Positions 13,301 through 28,300 of a stretch of DNA of 64,000 nt are shown here, one piece after another. Below the pieces are notes generated by a model, which saw only the letters and a program-made list of their open reading frames with translations, did not search any database and was not told the origin of the DNA. The stretch lies in assembly GCF_947172395.1 (NCBI RefSeq), contig NC_069105.1, positions 992,001 through 1,056,000 on the forward strand. The letters run 5' to 3'. A program made the translations under genes and the position numbers. Position 1 is the stretch's first letter. Each line of letters opens with the position of its first letter. This stretch comes from Bicyclus anynana. Taxonomy: Eukaryota > Arthropoda > Insecta > Lepidoptera > Nymphalidae.

Positions 13301-16300
13301 ACAAATATCTCGTTGGTCGAGTGGTTAGTCTAACTAGAGGCCCTGGGTTTGAGATGAAATATTGGGTGTTTTCATGAAAAAGAATACAATAAGGAACTTA
13401 AGCTAACTAATCCTAATAACTATACAAATCATGCCCACGTGGAATGGTGGCAAAAATACTGGCTGCATTTCCGCGCTGGACAGCCAGGCTGATTCTTTGC
13501 GCAAAAAATCAGCCTGTCAGTCGAAGCAACTAGCCGCGGTGAAATGATTCGGTAATTTTTTTTGGCACTGCGACTCCATGGCCCAAGGGTGTCCACGGCA
13601 AAAGGTACAAATATCTAACTCTCAGTCAGAGAGGCATACTTGTAATAATTTTTTTATATTCTTTACAAGTTAGCCCTTGATTACAATTTCACCTGAATGT
13701 AAGTGATGATGCAATCTAAGATGTAAGCGGACTAACTTGTTAGGAGGAGGATGAAAATCCACACCCTTTTCGGTTTCTACACGACATCAAACCGGAACGC
13801 TAAATCGCTTGGCGGTACGTCTTTGTCGGTAGGGTGGTAACTAGCCACGGCCGAAGCCTCCCACCAGCCAATATATAATAATAATAATACCTATCTTGAA
13901 ATAATTCTCATTAGCAGGCAGGAGCAGAGAAGCTGGTTTTCGACCGTAAACCGGCTGCTGCTAAGGATTCTAACCAAGATTTCCTAATGACCACAAATCA
14001 GCATAGTCTAACTACAGGAACAACAAATCATTTGATTTCCAAAGATTCCGACGAATTGATAATCTCCTCCTTTTTTTGAAGTCGGTTAAAATTATCTTTC
14101 ATAGTTTATGTTCTTTAGAAAAATGTATACTCTGCTAAACCCCCACGATTTAACTGTCATAGTTTCCATTTCCGTGAGAATACGAGAATAAAATATTGCG
14201 TATGACACTCTCAAACTATTGATAAAAAAATCGGTTGTCTGTAATGACGGTTTACTAGCGATAGTCGTCAGAAAATACTAATGGAATGGTTGCGTTTTTC
14301 AAAAGAAAATTTTAATTAGGGTATTTAAATCAATAAATAAATAAAATACTGCTCGTTTTTCTAAAATACTGTTTAATAATCTTCATACCCAGAATATACT
14401 TTATTTCTTGTAAAAAAGTTGGCAACCCAGAGCGAGATATACTTTATTTCTTGTAAAAAAAGTTGGCAAACCTAGAGCGAGGGAATGACGCATGACGTCA
14501 TCTTTTTTCGAGTGTTCAGACTCCATCGAATTATAAGACGTCACGTCAATAATTTTCAATATCAGTTCAAATTCCAAAGATTAACAACACCAACTCATAA
14601 ACTTTACCTCTTTATAATATTAGTATTACATAAATATATCGAGAAAAATGTCATCTTCGTAAAGACCTGCAGCGTAAATAAAAAAATATAGCATGACGAA
14701 TCATACCACGCGTTCAATGTTCATGCATATTCATAAGAAACCTGCCTTGAAGGCATACATAACGTCAAAGACATGTATAGTATGTAGACGTAGAGACAGT
14801 GGACATCGTCAGATGTTTTAGACTGGGTAACTTTCCAACAGCTGCGATGGTTCCCAAGCTGGGTCACCTACAAAGCTTCCGGTGTCTAGATAGTATGCGT
14901 CTATGGAAAAAATATTAAGCAAGTTAATCAAGTTCTAGGCAAAAGTGAAATTGTAACGTACACCGGCATTAGCAATACTAGGGTAGAAATTAATGATTTG
15001 TACTTTGAATATTAATAAGTAAATATATATCCTTATAGAAGATGGAATATGGCGCTTAGTCCCACCGTGCTGCTTCAATGCTGGTTGGCGGGGAATGAAT
15101 TTTATTACTTAATTGAATTAATTAATTATTAATTAATGTTTAAAAAGAGATTTTACACAAAAATCTATTCCTATTCGAATTTAGAAATCGAAATATGCAA
15201 TTGTTATGCAAATTAATTCTATATTTTTACATTTGGATGAATTTTACATTTGGATGACATTTCTCTTTTGAATATTTTTGACATTTCCCTTTTGAATTCT
15301 TTTTGACGTTGCCATCCTTTGTACGCTCAGACGAATTGGACGTAATTCGTTTCTTTCTTGTTTCACACACTTTCCATTCTTTCTTTCATTATACGAATAG
15401 CATATTTTTAAAAAAACGTCTTTAGCTTTAATTAGACTAGCTAAATTCTAGAACTTAAAAAATCAGCCCCTGATAGACAAGTGGGACGTCAATTCTTTTT
15501 CTACGATCGATAACGCTTCGATAACTAGAAAAATGTTTGGGAATGTCATTTGCTATCGACAGGTCACGTGATCAAGATCTGTCATTCCCATACATTTTAT
15601 AGTTTTCGAAGCGTTAGCGATCGTAGAAAGAGAATCGACGTGCCACTTGGCTACAGGGGCTGGCATTCAACCCTTGCACTGTGAGACATATACAACCCCA
15701 AGTTATAGAGGAATTTGTACCGCAAAAAATACTTCAGTTTCCTTAAAAGATTCACACGAACAATGTCATACACAACGACGAAGCAGTACCTACTAATAAA
15801 TGTGAAAAGCTAACTCAATGACATAACATGTAGACTAATAGTCTGTCATGGCCTGACCTTCGTCATATTATAGACATTTAGCTTCATGGCAATTCTTTTT
15901 TTAAAGAATATTTGTCATATCTTTTAAATATGACCAATATTCCCATGTGGAGTGGGTACGACAATAGATCAATCAATCAATTTATTTCTTTGCAGATACA
16001 TGCATTATTTATACAGGTGGTGGTTAGATGTAGATGGTAAATGTATCTTGCCAATTTGGCATGCGAATTATTTATTAAGTATTTAATGATTCAAATGACA
16101 ATTTCACCATTTAAAATTTACATCTTTACAATTAAAATATGTATGAAAATAACAATAATATTAACTTAAATGCTCATTTACACTGTAGAATGCCTGTTGA
16201 GTTAGGTATTTACATAAATTATTTTTAAAGCAATTTATATTCTTTTCTTTCCTAATTTCTTTTGGTAACATATTATAAATTCTTCTGCCGCAATGACCAA

Positions 16301-19300
16301 AGATGCCGAACCACCACCCCTCGGTGATGAGTCGACCGCTCTTACCGTTGAGCTATTGAGGCTAGGTAACTCTAGATGGAACTTTAAAAAGGGTATGCCC
16401 AGGCCTACCCTTACCACCCAGCAATTTACTGATATCTAAAAAAATCTTGATAATTCCACTTTCATAATTAAATTAGTGCTTTATCAAAAAAAGTTGGCTA
16501 CGACGTTTTACGACATTTTTTATTCATCTTTAATTTGTTCACAACGGGGACAAGCCAAGGTCGTTGACCATACAGCCTGAGTTTAACGATATTTTTTGAG
16601 GACTTATGATTGGTTTGTTTGTTTGTTAAAAATACTATAGCTTCAAAACTTACTTCGTCGCTTTGGTATACCGATTTATTTATACATCGTATTATCAACT
16701 CAATATACTTTTATGAGGGGGTAAACCTGGGTTCCCTGGGCCGACCCTTTGTAACGTTTGGGTTTGTTGGAACCCTTGTACTTTATTCTTAACTTTTAAC
16801 TTTGATAGGATAGATAACATCATCATTAGCAGCCCGCTCTAAAGGCCCGCTAAGTATAGGGCCATGTGTTCCTCCATAGAGGAGATCGAGTGTGGATATC
16901 CACCACGCTGCTTCAACGCAGGTTGGCGGACTATTTACCTTTATATTACTTACCTAACCTATGGTAGAAGCATAAAACAATCGCCCAGCTTCTACAAAAT
17001 ATCGAAGAAAAAGAAAGAAAATAAGTTTATTCACTTTTTAGTGTCACAAACAGTACATCCTATCTTAGATATTACATGACTGTCTGTGACACCAAACAGA
17101 AAGGGTTTACACCTCAGCATTAGCCGTTCATCGCAGGAAAGCAATTTGTCTGTTCAAAGCTGATTGTCAGCGAAGATCTAGCTACCACGGTCTCTTCCGT
17201 CCATAATATATGAAAAGCAAACTCTATGACATAATATAACATACAATACAACTAAGTGAGTGTGTAAATTCGGACGTGCGTGACAATACCTACTGTGCTG
17301 CAGGTCGTATTCATTAGCACGTGATGTATTTGACACTTACGTGTTTCAAACATTTTGCACGTCACGTGAACGCCAGACGACGCCTGCGACTTCGCGTAGA
17401 ATTCAATTTTTTAGGGGGGGGGGGGGTCAAGTCTCTGAATGACTAGCGGACGCCTGCGACTTCGTCCGCGCGGAATTAATTTTTTTTCAAATTTACTCAA
17501 ATTCTTTGCATTTAATTTTTCGCCCGAAAAATCTTTTCTACGTCAGCTACGAGTAACATGTTAGACAACAAAGCTGTATTTTATCAGCTGTGTACTTACC
17601 TACTATTGAACCTACATATTTATGAATAAACGTCTTGTAAATGAAGAAAAATTTTATATTTATTTAAAATAGTTACTTTTTAACTCTCAGCTAACTTTGT
17701 AACAGTAAAAAGTTATCGTGGGAACAAAAATGTAGGGGCAGAGTTCACAAAAATGTAGCGGAGCTATATCGTTTGTACAGATCTCAAAGTGAGATTGTTT
17801 GAGAATTTTAATCACGCTTTTACGAGCTCTAAACTAAACCAAGTAACTAAGTCTGACCTTGATTCAACAGCTAGTAGAGGCGGCGCGGTTTCACCCGCGT
17901 GGTTCTCGTTCCCGTAGAAATATAGCCTATAGCCTTCCTCGATAAATGGGCTATCTAACACTAAAAGAATTTTTCAAATCGGCCCAGTAGTTCCTGAGAT
18001 TAGCGCGTTCAATCAACAACCAAACAAACTCTTCAGCTTTATAATATAAGTATAGATTTACTATTCACACATCAATGTGAAAAATAATAATTCTGTCTCG
18101 AAAGTAGGTAGACACTTCGCAACACTTCTCAAAGAAAGTGTTTCTGGCCCAATGCGGATTGGCAGACTTCACACACGTAGAGAATTATGAACATTCTCAG
18201 GTATGCAGATTTCCTTGCGGTGTTTTTCCTTCACCGTTTGAGACACGTGATACTTAATTTCTTAAAATGCACATACTTTACTGAAACTACTATACTTTAC
18301 TGCCCCGGACCGAATTCGAAGCTACGAATCGAATCGAAAGCAAAGGACGTATATCCACAAGGCTATTTAATTTTTATGTATAGTTTGGTTTTTATTTATT
18401 CCATGCCAAACAAATTCCAAATTTCATTGTAACATTAACAAAATAAAATGAGCGATAAACAAAACCTTAAGTGATAACAAAAATTAAAAAACTTTTGAAA
18501 CATTACTATCGGGACCGGAAATCCAGCAATTTCCCGGTCGAATAATGTATTAAATGTATTATATTTACATGATAACATAATAAAATAGTTAATGAATTCT
18601 AAACTTAAACTCGGGTTCCTAAGTGTAGCCTATAAAAGCATTAGGTTAATACATACTTAATTACTTCAATTGATTAAACTATTAAAATAATTTGCATATT
18701 AATGTGTGTAGCAGAACTTGTTTGCAATATCGTCCATTAAGAATCTCTCTTCCGATGTACGGTATGCGATGAATGGCAAAAAGCAGTAATGTTAATAGCT
18801 GGGACGCCGCGCTATACTCATCTTGGCTTTTCTCTACAATTAGAAGAGTCTTTGGTATCATTTATAGCTAACTAGCGGACGCCCGCGACTTCGTCCGCGT
18901 GGAATTTAGTTTTTCACAAATCCCTTGGGAACCATGGATTTTTCCGGGATAAAAAGTAGCCTATGTGTTAATCCAGGCTATAATATATCTCAATACCAAA
19001 TTGCAGCCAATTCAGTTCAGTAGTCGTGAAAGAGTAACAAACATTCATATCATCAAAATCATCAGTTTTCGCAAATCTCGAGAAACCATGGATTTTTTGG
19101 GGTAAGAAGTAGCCTATGTGTTAATCCAGAGTAAAATCTATTTCTATTCCAAATTTCAGCCAAATCGCTTCAGTAGTAGCGACGTTAAAGAGTAACAAAC
19201 ATCCATACAAACTTTCGCGTTTATAATATTAGTAGGATTGGTTTTAGTAGTAGAGCTTATATATTTAGGAATAGAGTGCGTCTGGGGAAGTACTACTGCA

Positions 19301-22300
19301 ATAATGTGCAACAATGTGCCATTACTGGCTTGTCTTTGTCATAGACTGTCACATTTTGACCTCACGAAATTATAACTTCACTGGAAGGGCGTCTTCCAGT
19401 AAAGTTAGAATTTCGTGACGTCAAAAATGTTTAGTCCGCGTAGTTCCCGTTCCTTTGGAGATAAAATATAGCCTAAAACACTAATAAATAACAGGGTTTT
19501 CTATTAGTAGAAGAATTTTTAAAATCGGTAGGAACAGTAGATCCAAAGATTACTTTCTACAAACTCACAAACTTTACGTCTTTATAATACCTATTAGAAT
19601 AGAATACGTTTAGAAAACATACGAGTAACGATATCATCATGAAAAAAAAACATGGAAAAAAATTATCAACCCATCCTCGCCACACGAGTCGTCTCCTCTC
19701 AGAATGAGAGGGGTTAGGCTAATAGTCTACCACGCTTATCTAATGCGGATTTACATACTTCACACACGTATTTTCAGGTAATGGAGGTTTCCTTGGGATG
19801 TTTTTCCTTTACCGATTGAGATACGTGATATTTAATTTCTTAAATTACACAATACTGAAAAGATGGAGGTGCAAGCCCCGGACCGGGTTCAAACCTACAT
19901 GACTACTATGTCCAAATCGAAGGCAGAGGTCATATAACAATATACCTAACTATACCAATGACAAATACTAACTCAAGTAGTGTACCATAATTTTTGTAGC
20001 CCTTACATCACCCGTAGGCAGTCGGAGTGTTTTAAGATATGACGTCACCGAACTTAGGGCCTCCTTAACACGCAATGTGATAAAGAGGCCCTACGTCGAT
20101 CCCCTCCCGACGTAATGTAATTTACAGATGACCCTTTAAAGGCCTAACTCCGGTCCTCTAGGATAAACCTATGGTTTAAGCTAAGGGTCATCAGAACCGT
20201 GTAACGATGATTATGAACTATGGCTGTAATTAAAAAGTTTATATCTTATCACTTTCCCTTAACAAAAAGGGATAGGCCGGTTAGGTAATGTTATGCCATC
20301 CGTAATATTTCTCAGTTCTACATTTGTAGGCGATAACTTAACGCGTTAACTAATTATATTACCAGTGATTTTCCTACAGTGATATAACCGTCCGTTCGAC
20401 TTAACATCTACGGGTACCAGTGGCGTGCACAGGATGTTTAATTAGGGTGGGCGCAATACGTGATTATTTCACAAAATGGAAGTTTCTTTCTTCGCTACAA
20501 CTTCTTACTGAGTTCTGAGGGTAGGCACATTTATGCATCTATGAGGTGCACGCACCTACTGATAATATTTAATAGTTAACATTGGAGTAAAAGCTAATTC
20601 TATGTTTCGTACTCACTAGCACTATCTATATGTAATGTAGGTAGTGCTAGTGAATTGGGCTCTTAACTTATGGGTGTAATTATGTTTCTTGTATTTTTTT
20701 TTCGATATCTATGTTGTATGTTAGCGTTTATAACCGCTGGACCTAATTCACACAGACGAAGATGAGGCATTTGCTAAATTAGGAATATTTTTTTGGAAAA
20801 CGTTAGAGTATCTGTGGGAAAAGGAATAAAAATTTGTATGAGGAAAATATCACTAATGTAACAATACTAAAATTGCATCCAATTTTCACATTAAGATACT
20901 TCACATTATAATCCCACTATCGCACCCTTACCACTATCCTACTAATCCGATTAATTTTATAAACGCGATAGTTATGTTTGGATGGATGTATGGAAGTTTG
21001 TTACTCACGCAAAATCTACTCAATAGATTTGGCTGAAACTTGGAATAGATCTATAGGTTACACTCTGGAATAACTCACAGACTTTTTTATCCCGGAATAT
21101 CCATAGTTCTCGCGGAATTTGTGAATCTTTCTAATTGCTTTAATGGATTAACGAGACATATGGATTACGGTGAGTAAAAGCTATACCAACCGACCCTACT
21201 GTAGTTTTTCAATAGAAGATTTTAAATAGACTAAAAGTGTCACCATTATTTAGCTTAGAGGAAAGTTTTTCAAAAGACAGTTTGAGAGTGGTCACGATTT
21301 CGAATCGTGTTCGTTTGTAGAGTCGAGTCGCACGAGCCACTTAGTTCACAATGTGAACTAGCTCACAGCTCTTACTGAAGATAATCGAGATAAATTGGCC
21401 TTTAACGCCTATTTAGTTTAAACAGTACTCCAAACCGTGATATCCCAGTAGATATGGCCTCTGCCTCCGATTCCAGAGGGTGTGTTCGAACCCGGTCCGG
21501 GGCATGCACCTCCAACTTTTCAGTTGCATGCATTTTAAGAAATTAAATATCACGTGTCTCAAACGGTGAAGGAAAAACATCGTGAGGAAACCTGCATACC
21601 AGAGAATTTTCTTAATTCTCTGCGTGTGTGAAGTCTGCCAATCTGCATTGGGCCAGCGTGGTGGACTATTGGCCTAACCCCTCTTATTTTGAGAGGAGTC
21701 TCGAGCTCAGCAGTGAGCCGAATATGGGTTGGTTAGTGATGAAGTTTATACATGGATCATCATTATCAGCCTATTTTAACGGCCTGTCTTCGTATTGGAA
21801 AAGAGAAGGGATATAGAACTTAAACCCTTCATGACACTGCTTCATTGCACATTGCTGCATCTGGTTTGGCTGATAAGAGGCTTCGGCCTACCGGCAAAGA
21901 CGTAGTGCCAAGCGATTAAGCGTGCCGGTACGATGTCGTGTAGAAACCGAAATGGGTGTGGATTCTCATCCTCCTCCTAACAAGTTAGCCCGCTTCTATC
22001 TTATCATCAGGTGAAATTGTAGTCAAAGGCTAACTTGTAAAGAATTGAAAAAAATCTTTACTTCTTTATTAATATTATAAATGCAAAAGTAAATATGTCC
22101 GTCTGTCACCTTTTCACAGCAAAACCACTGAACCAATTTAGATGAAATTTCGCAAAGAGATAAAACTAACCTTCGGACAGAACATGCTCGGAAAAATTGT
22201 GGTTCAGATTTAAAATACATTTAATAAACCGATGGATGAAGGTGTCTAATTCGGATCTTCTAAAAGATAAAACCCAGTCCCGTTAAAAAAGTTCACATAA

Positions 22301-25300
22301 ATAAAATGAGTCTACACACGCAGGCACACATAATGCAAACTTTCACCATCAACCAAGACAGTGCATTCCCATGTTACTGTATAGAACGAGAGCTGCGATG
22401 GCCAGACATGCTTCATTTTATGAAGGCTGTAAGTTTTTCAGTCCATCAGTGGCGAAGGATGGAATTTAGATGAAGAAAAACTTGGAATTTAGGTTCAAAC
22501 TCCTTATTTGTCTGTACTTACTTAGATCGTGGGCTGACAAAATTCGGCCTTCATAAAATTCTGTATTAACCCTTTAAAAAGCCACCTCGGTCGTAACTCA
22601 AATTAATTGTCTACCGTACTTACCTATGGTAGGAGCATGAGCTGACAAACTCAGCATTCATAAAATTCGGTATTGTTCCGTAAAAGACTTAACCGTAAGC
22701 ACTCGCCCTATTGTCCAGTGGGAAGCCAGGCCTGACTCGTGGTCTTCCGACTGACTTCTCGAGGTCAAAGTAGGTCACCGATTTGTTGTTTTCCTCTAGA
22801 TATGTCACCACACAAAATACAAAATAGAAAATCTTTATTGGTTAAACATATTTTTATAAATTTCATTGTTGAAACCATGGCATTGGTGCTTGTGACAGAA
22901 GGCCTGACTCTTCCATAGCCAGTTATGACATCTGTATGTAATTACACAATATATAGAACGACGAAGATTGAAACGGAACGTTGAAAGCTTCTTACACTAG
23001 AGGTCGCATTTTCGTGCTCACAGCAAAAGTTTAATCAGACGGATTATAACAAAAAGTATTTTTGAAAAATACTTCTTCCAGGTTAATTGACCGTTCTTTT
23101 TATTGTATTCCAGTGCGGAATAGGTATTAACCATTTAATAGCACCGCAGTCCAAATTCCATAATTATCTACCGTATTTACCTATGGTAGGAGCATGGGCT
23201 GACAAACTTTCAGCCTTCACAAAATTCGGTATTAAGTATTAACCCTTTAAAACGCCACAGTCCAAACTCCATAATTGTCTACCATACTTACCAGTAGCGA
23301 AGACTAAAATAGGTAACCCGATCATGTGCTATTTGCGTATATCGGTTTGTTTAGATCCTCGCTGCTGGTAGGTACTTGCCTATGGCAGGAGCACAATTTA
23401 ACAAACTTACATATCATAAAACAAGGTAGGTCTGGCTGTTGCAGGCTCAGTAGTAGGTACGAAGTCCGTCATAAACCCAACTGCATTAGGGCACAGAACA
23501 CAGTGGGTGTGACGCTTGAACACCCACATTGTACGCACCAACTTGTACATGGGTAATGTTACCATTGTATTTGTGGCATCCTTCGTAATGCACACCTTCA
23601 ACTTTATTTATAACTACGGAAACTCATGTAATGTTTATATTAATGACTACCTAAAAACTTAAATAATATAGAATAGAATAGAATATCTTTATTTGTCCAC
23701 ACACAAGTAATAAAATAAAATAAACATCATACATAACATAATATGTATTATATTTAAAATTCGAAGGCTATGGGACCTTCGAATTTTAAAAATAATATTA
23801 TTTAGATATATTATTATTTATTATATTATACCTATTAAGTATAATATGTTTCCCCACTTTTCTTGTTGTACCTATCCATTTATTTTGTTTTAAACCCCTC
23901 TCAATGCCAAGGGTCACTGGCTGACAGTATTAACTTTTACCAAAAGCTGTTACATAGCTCTACTAGAACCAAGCACGAGGAGTATAAAAGAACGTATTTA
24001 AGTCTATTTGGCTGCCCCCCCCCCCTCCTTTATTTTTTTACTAGTAGTAGTATTACTAGTAGTTTTAATAGTAGTTTCTTGCTGGCTATTCTCAGTAGAA
24101 ACTGCCTACCAGTTGTAGCCATTACAGCTAGTCTTGTATCCTGCTACTCGCTTATAACATATATCTGGTTCTAATAATGGAATGTTTTAAGAGAAGTGGG
24201 TGTAACTTGTCTTCATTGTTTTCAAAGCATTGACTCTGCGCTTGGTACTGCCGGTAGACGATTTAGAGTGACGTATGGGCCCCATTTTACAATATAGACC
24301 TATCTCATTATTTTTTTTATAATGTCGAATCTTTCACTTGAAAATTTTACCAGACTTACTTTTTGTCGGTTTTGTAATGTTTAATTTTTGTGGGATATTT
24401 TACAAACCCCAAAAAATCTAATTATTTAATTTTTTTCTTTCACCCCTCACATCTTGTAGGCAAAGAATGCAAGTAGCGCATCGAAGTCTAAAACAAAGAT
24501 GGCTGCCATTAACCACAATTTCGCATAACGCCGCAATCTTATTGTTCCGCGCATAGAATTAACAACAACAAGACAATAGAGATGGCGTATGTATACGCGT
24601 GAACATGTCAGATATCATAGTTTAAGAAGAGCCAAATTCCCTATACCTATACCTACTCCTTAATCTATTCCATAAAGTTAGATTAGCTTTGTGTGTTTGT
24701 GTGTATAGACTGAAATAACATAAAATTGAACATTAAAAAAACCTCCGAATGTCATGAAATTATTAATTACACTCTCGATGAAGTCATCAATTTATTCTTT
24801 CAGTACGCTTTCATTTAAGATCCCCCTCGAGTATATTTGCAGACATTCGTTTATTCTTCCACATTTGAAGATTGAAGGATTTTCCATGAAAACTTAATAA
24901 ATAGGGGTTAACCCTATTTCATCCCCTTCTATTTTTAATCTCGAAACATATGACCTTCTTTGTATTATGAACTCGAATCGTGCCAAGGTGTCCGTCGGTG
25001 TCATTATTGTCTATAGATACTTTGAAGTTGCAGATGCCATTTCTGTTGTTTTGTTTTAGGATTTGTATGGGTTTTTTATGTTGTATAGAATGAAGCGGGC
25101 TTACCTAAAATATGCCTGGTCACTCTTGCCTTGAAAGTGCACAGCTAATGTTAGTCACTGACGATATACCTCTAGATCGGCATTCTGTCAAGCCGTTAGC
25201 GCTGCAGGCATGTGAGTTTACTTGATCGTCAGTGGCTAGCATTATGTGGCAAGAAGAACGGGCCCCGTGTCCGTTGGGGTCATTATACTCTTTTTTTATT

Positions 25301-28300
25301 CTTTACTTTTTAAGTTACCCCTTGACTACAATCTCACTTAATGGTAAGTGATGATGCCATCTAAGATGGAAGCGGGCTAACTTGTTAGGAGGAGGATGAA
25401 CATCCACACCCCTTTTCGGTTTCTATACGGCATGGTACTGGAACGCTAAATCGCTTGGCGGTACGTCTTTGCCGGTAGGGTGGTAACTAGCCACGGCCGA
25501 AGCCTCCCACCAGCCAGATAGATACTTTGAAGTTGGAGATGCCACTTCTATTGCTTTGTCTTTATGATTTCTGTGGTCCCACATCATATGCGGCAGGAAG
25601 AACGCGCACCGCATAACGCCTAGCTATGGTGAACAGGTGTCCGGTGTATTAGGATTGGTCACGGACGCCGCTACGCTTATTTGGTACCGTATTGTCGAGC
25701 CCCCGATCAAATCGCAGATATCTCGGACCCAGTGGCGTGTGACATCGGTTTTATCTTGTTATCCCTACAGTCATTATAATTCGATATAGATCATTTATAC
25801 AATAACAGCATAGCTTTGACTTAAGTGCGCTTCTTCCCTACCCTACCCCTACCCCTACCTTACAAATGCTCCATAAATCAAAAATCAAAAAAAAAATCAA
25901 AACTTCATTTATTTTAAGTAGGCTCAGTATACAAGCACTTTTGATACGTCAGTTGACTATTTGTAAAGATTCTACCACCGGTTCGGAAGGCAGATTCTGC
26001 TGAGAAGAAACCGGCAAGAAACTCACAAGTTGCTCTTTTTAAAAAAATCATACAATAATATTATAATTACAATTGATGACAACATTACAATTTCTTATAG
26101 TTTTACTTCCTGTGTGAAGGTGGAAGCTGATCCAATGGCCTCCAAGCAACTTTATCATTAAGGAACTCATCGATAGTGTAGTAACCTCGACTAAGCAAAT
26201 GTTTTTTAACACATTGTTTAAAGCTATGCATTGGCAGGTCTATACAAACTTCCATCCCCCATTTTATGTAAATAGGGAGTTAGAAAGCTACAAAAAGAAG
26301 CTTATGTCGCTCTCCATCCTTTCATCTCCACTTATAAAATCACGTCAATTCGTCGCTCCGTTTTGTCGTGAAAGACGGACAGATACACACACTTTTACAT
26401 CTTACGCGAAAGTTTGTATGGATGTTTGGATGCTTGTTACTCTTTAACGCCGCTACCACTGAAGCGATTTGGCTGGAATGGAAATAGATTTTACTTTGGA
26501 TTAACACATAGGCTACTTTTTATACCGAAAAAATCCATGGTTTCCCGAGGTTTGCAAAAAGTGATGATTTTGATGATATGAATGTTTGTTACTCTTTCAT
26601 GCCTCAACTACTTAAACCAAATTAGCTGAAATTTGGTATTGAGATATATTATAACATGGATTAACACATAGGCTACTTTTTATTCCGGAAAGGTCCATGG
26701 TTTCCGAAGTATTTGAGAAAAACTAAATTCCACGCGGACGAAGTCGCGCTACGCTAGTTTATAATATTAAGTATGAATGGATAATATAGATGATACACAG
26801 GTCAACCTGACAGGCGACATTGTTTTATGTCGCCTGTCAGGTCATGTGAAAAAGGATTGAGCAATAATGTTAGTACTCTGAAAGAGGACATAATACGAGT
26901 ATGTATATTGTATATGCAGCAGATGGTAAGTTAACGAATGAATAGAAGCAAATGGAAGAGTTTGACATAATATTATTCCGACTCTACGTAAATGGGATAA
27001 GGTAAAGGAGATACCATAAAAAACAACACTTGTAAAATGTAGCAATTCTCGCAATCAGTTATTCCACCACAAAAAGTTGTGAGATCCATGTAACCAATAT
27101 ATATAAACCAAATACCAAGTCGATTACTTTATTCTGTCCGTAATTAAGGGATTTTCTGTTTTAAGTTATTACGTAATTAGCTAACCTAACAACATCTTAA
27201 CGTAACCATATCATTATTAAAAATCTTGTAAATCTATACTTATAATAAATCTGTAGAGAGGTCAATTCTGTACATGAAATATATTTCCAAAATAACTATC
27301 AGGGGTGATTAGTGATCGATACTGATGCCAAAAATGCAATCAGTAAAATTTTTGTCTGTCTGTCTGTCTGTCTGTATGTTCTTTATAGAAACAAAAACTA
27401 CAGGACGGATTTTAACGAAACTTGGTACAATTATTCAACATACTCCTGGGCAGGTTATAGTATACTTTTCATTACGCTAGGATCAATAGGAGCAGAGCAG
27501 TGAAGAGAAATGTTGAGAAAACGGGAGAAGTTACTCAATTTTTTAAGCTTCCGTCGCGTGTACAGCCTTAATGGTTAAAGCTACATATAAATCATGTATG
27601 ACGGTAATGTTCTCCTTAAAATTATCTATAAAAACACAACAGCATATATATGTCTATCTTTTATGGTTGACTCACAATAACACGTGTAACTCCCGATAGC
27701 TTAGCAGTTCGGAGCTTTCTAATTATATTTGTCTACTGTTATGTTTAAAACACTCATCACTCATCCCTAATAAGAAAGTTAACATAATTACCTATTTAAT
27801 AAAAAAAAATCATAAAAATCGGTAAAGAAACACCAAAGTTATACATGAAATACGCTAAGCCATCGCGCGTGAATACTAATTCATGTTTTAAGGACTTTAA
27901 GGATTATTTTTGTGTAACGGTTGCCGCGTTCGACGCCACTCGCGGTGGGAGGAATAAATAAAGAAGTGCAGCCTTAATGAGTAGGGTAGGGGTAGGGTAC
28001 GGGTAGGGTAGGGTAGGGGTAAGGTAGGGGTAGGGCAGGGATAGGGCAGGGGTAGGGTAGGGGTAGGGTAGGGTAGGGTAGGGCAGGATAGGGATCGTTG
28101 AAAGTTTACAACGACTTTCACGCGGACGAAGTCGCGGGCGTCCGCTAGTTTTAAATAAATAGATTGACTGAGTGCGAGATGCTCCAGTATAATTTTACCT
28201 TACGTACCTAATTATTAGCTTGAATATACCGAAATCTGCTACCTAATTAACTACTAATTATGGTACCTAATTCAAGTAATAAATAATATTTAATTAGGTA

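Noticed and set aside
26199..26447. 82-residue frame as a gene
   Set aside because: It runs from unique DNA into the 5' end of a Lep1-like Helitron (CGCGAAAGTTTGTATGGATG).
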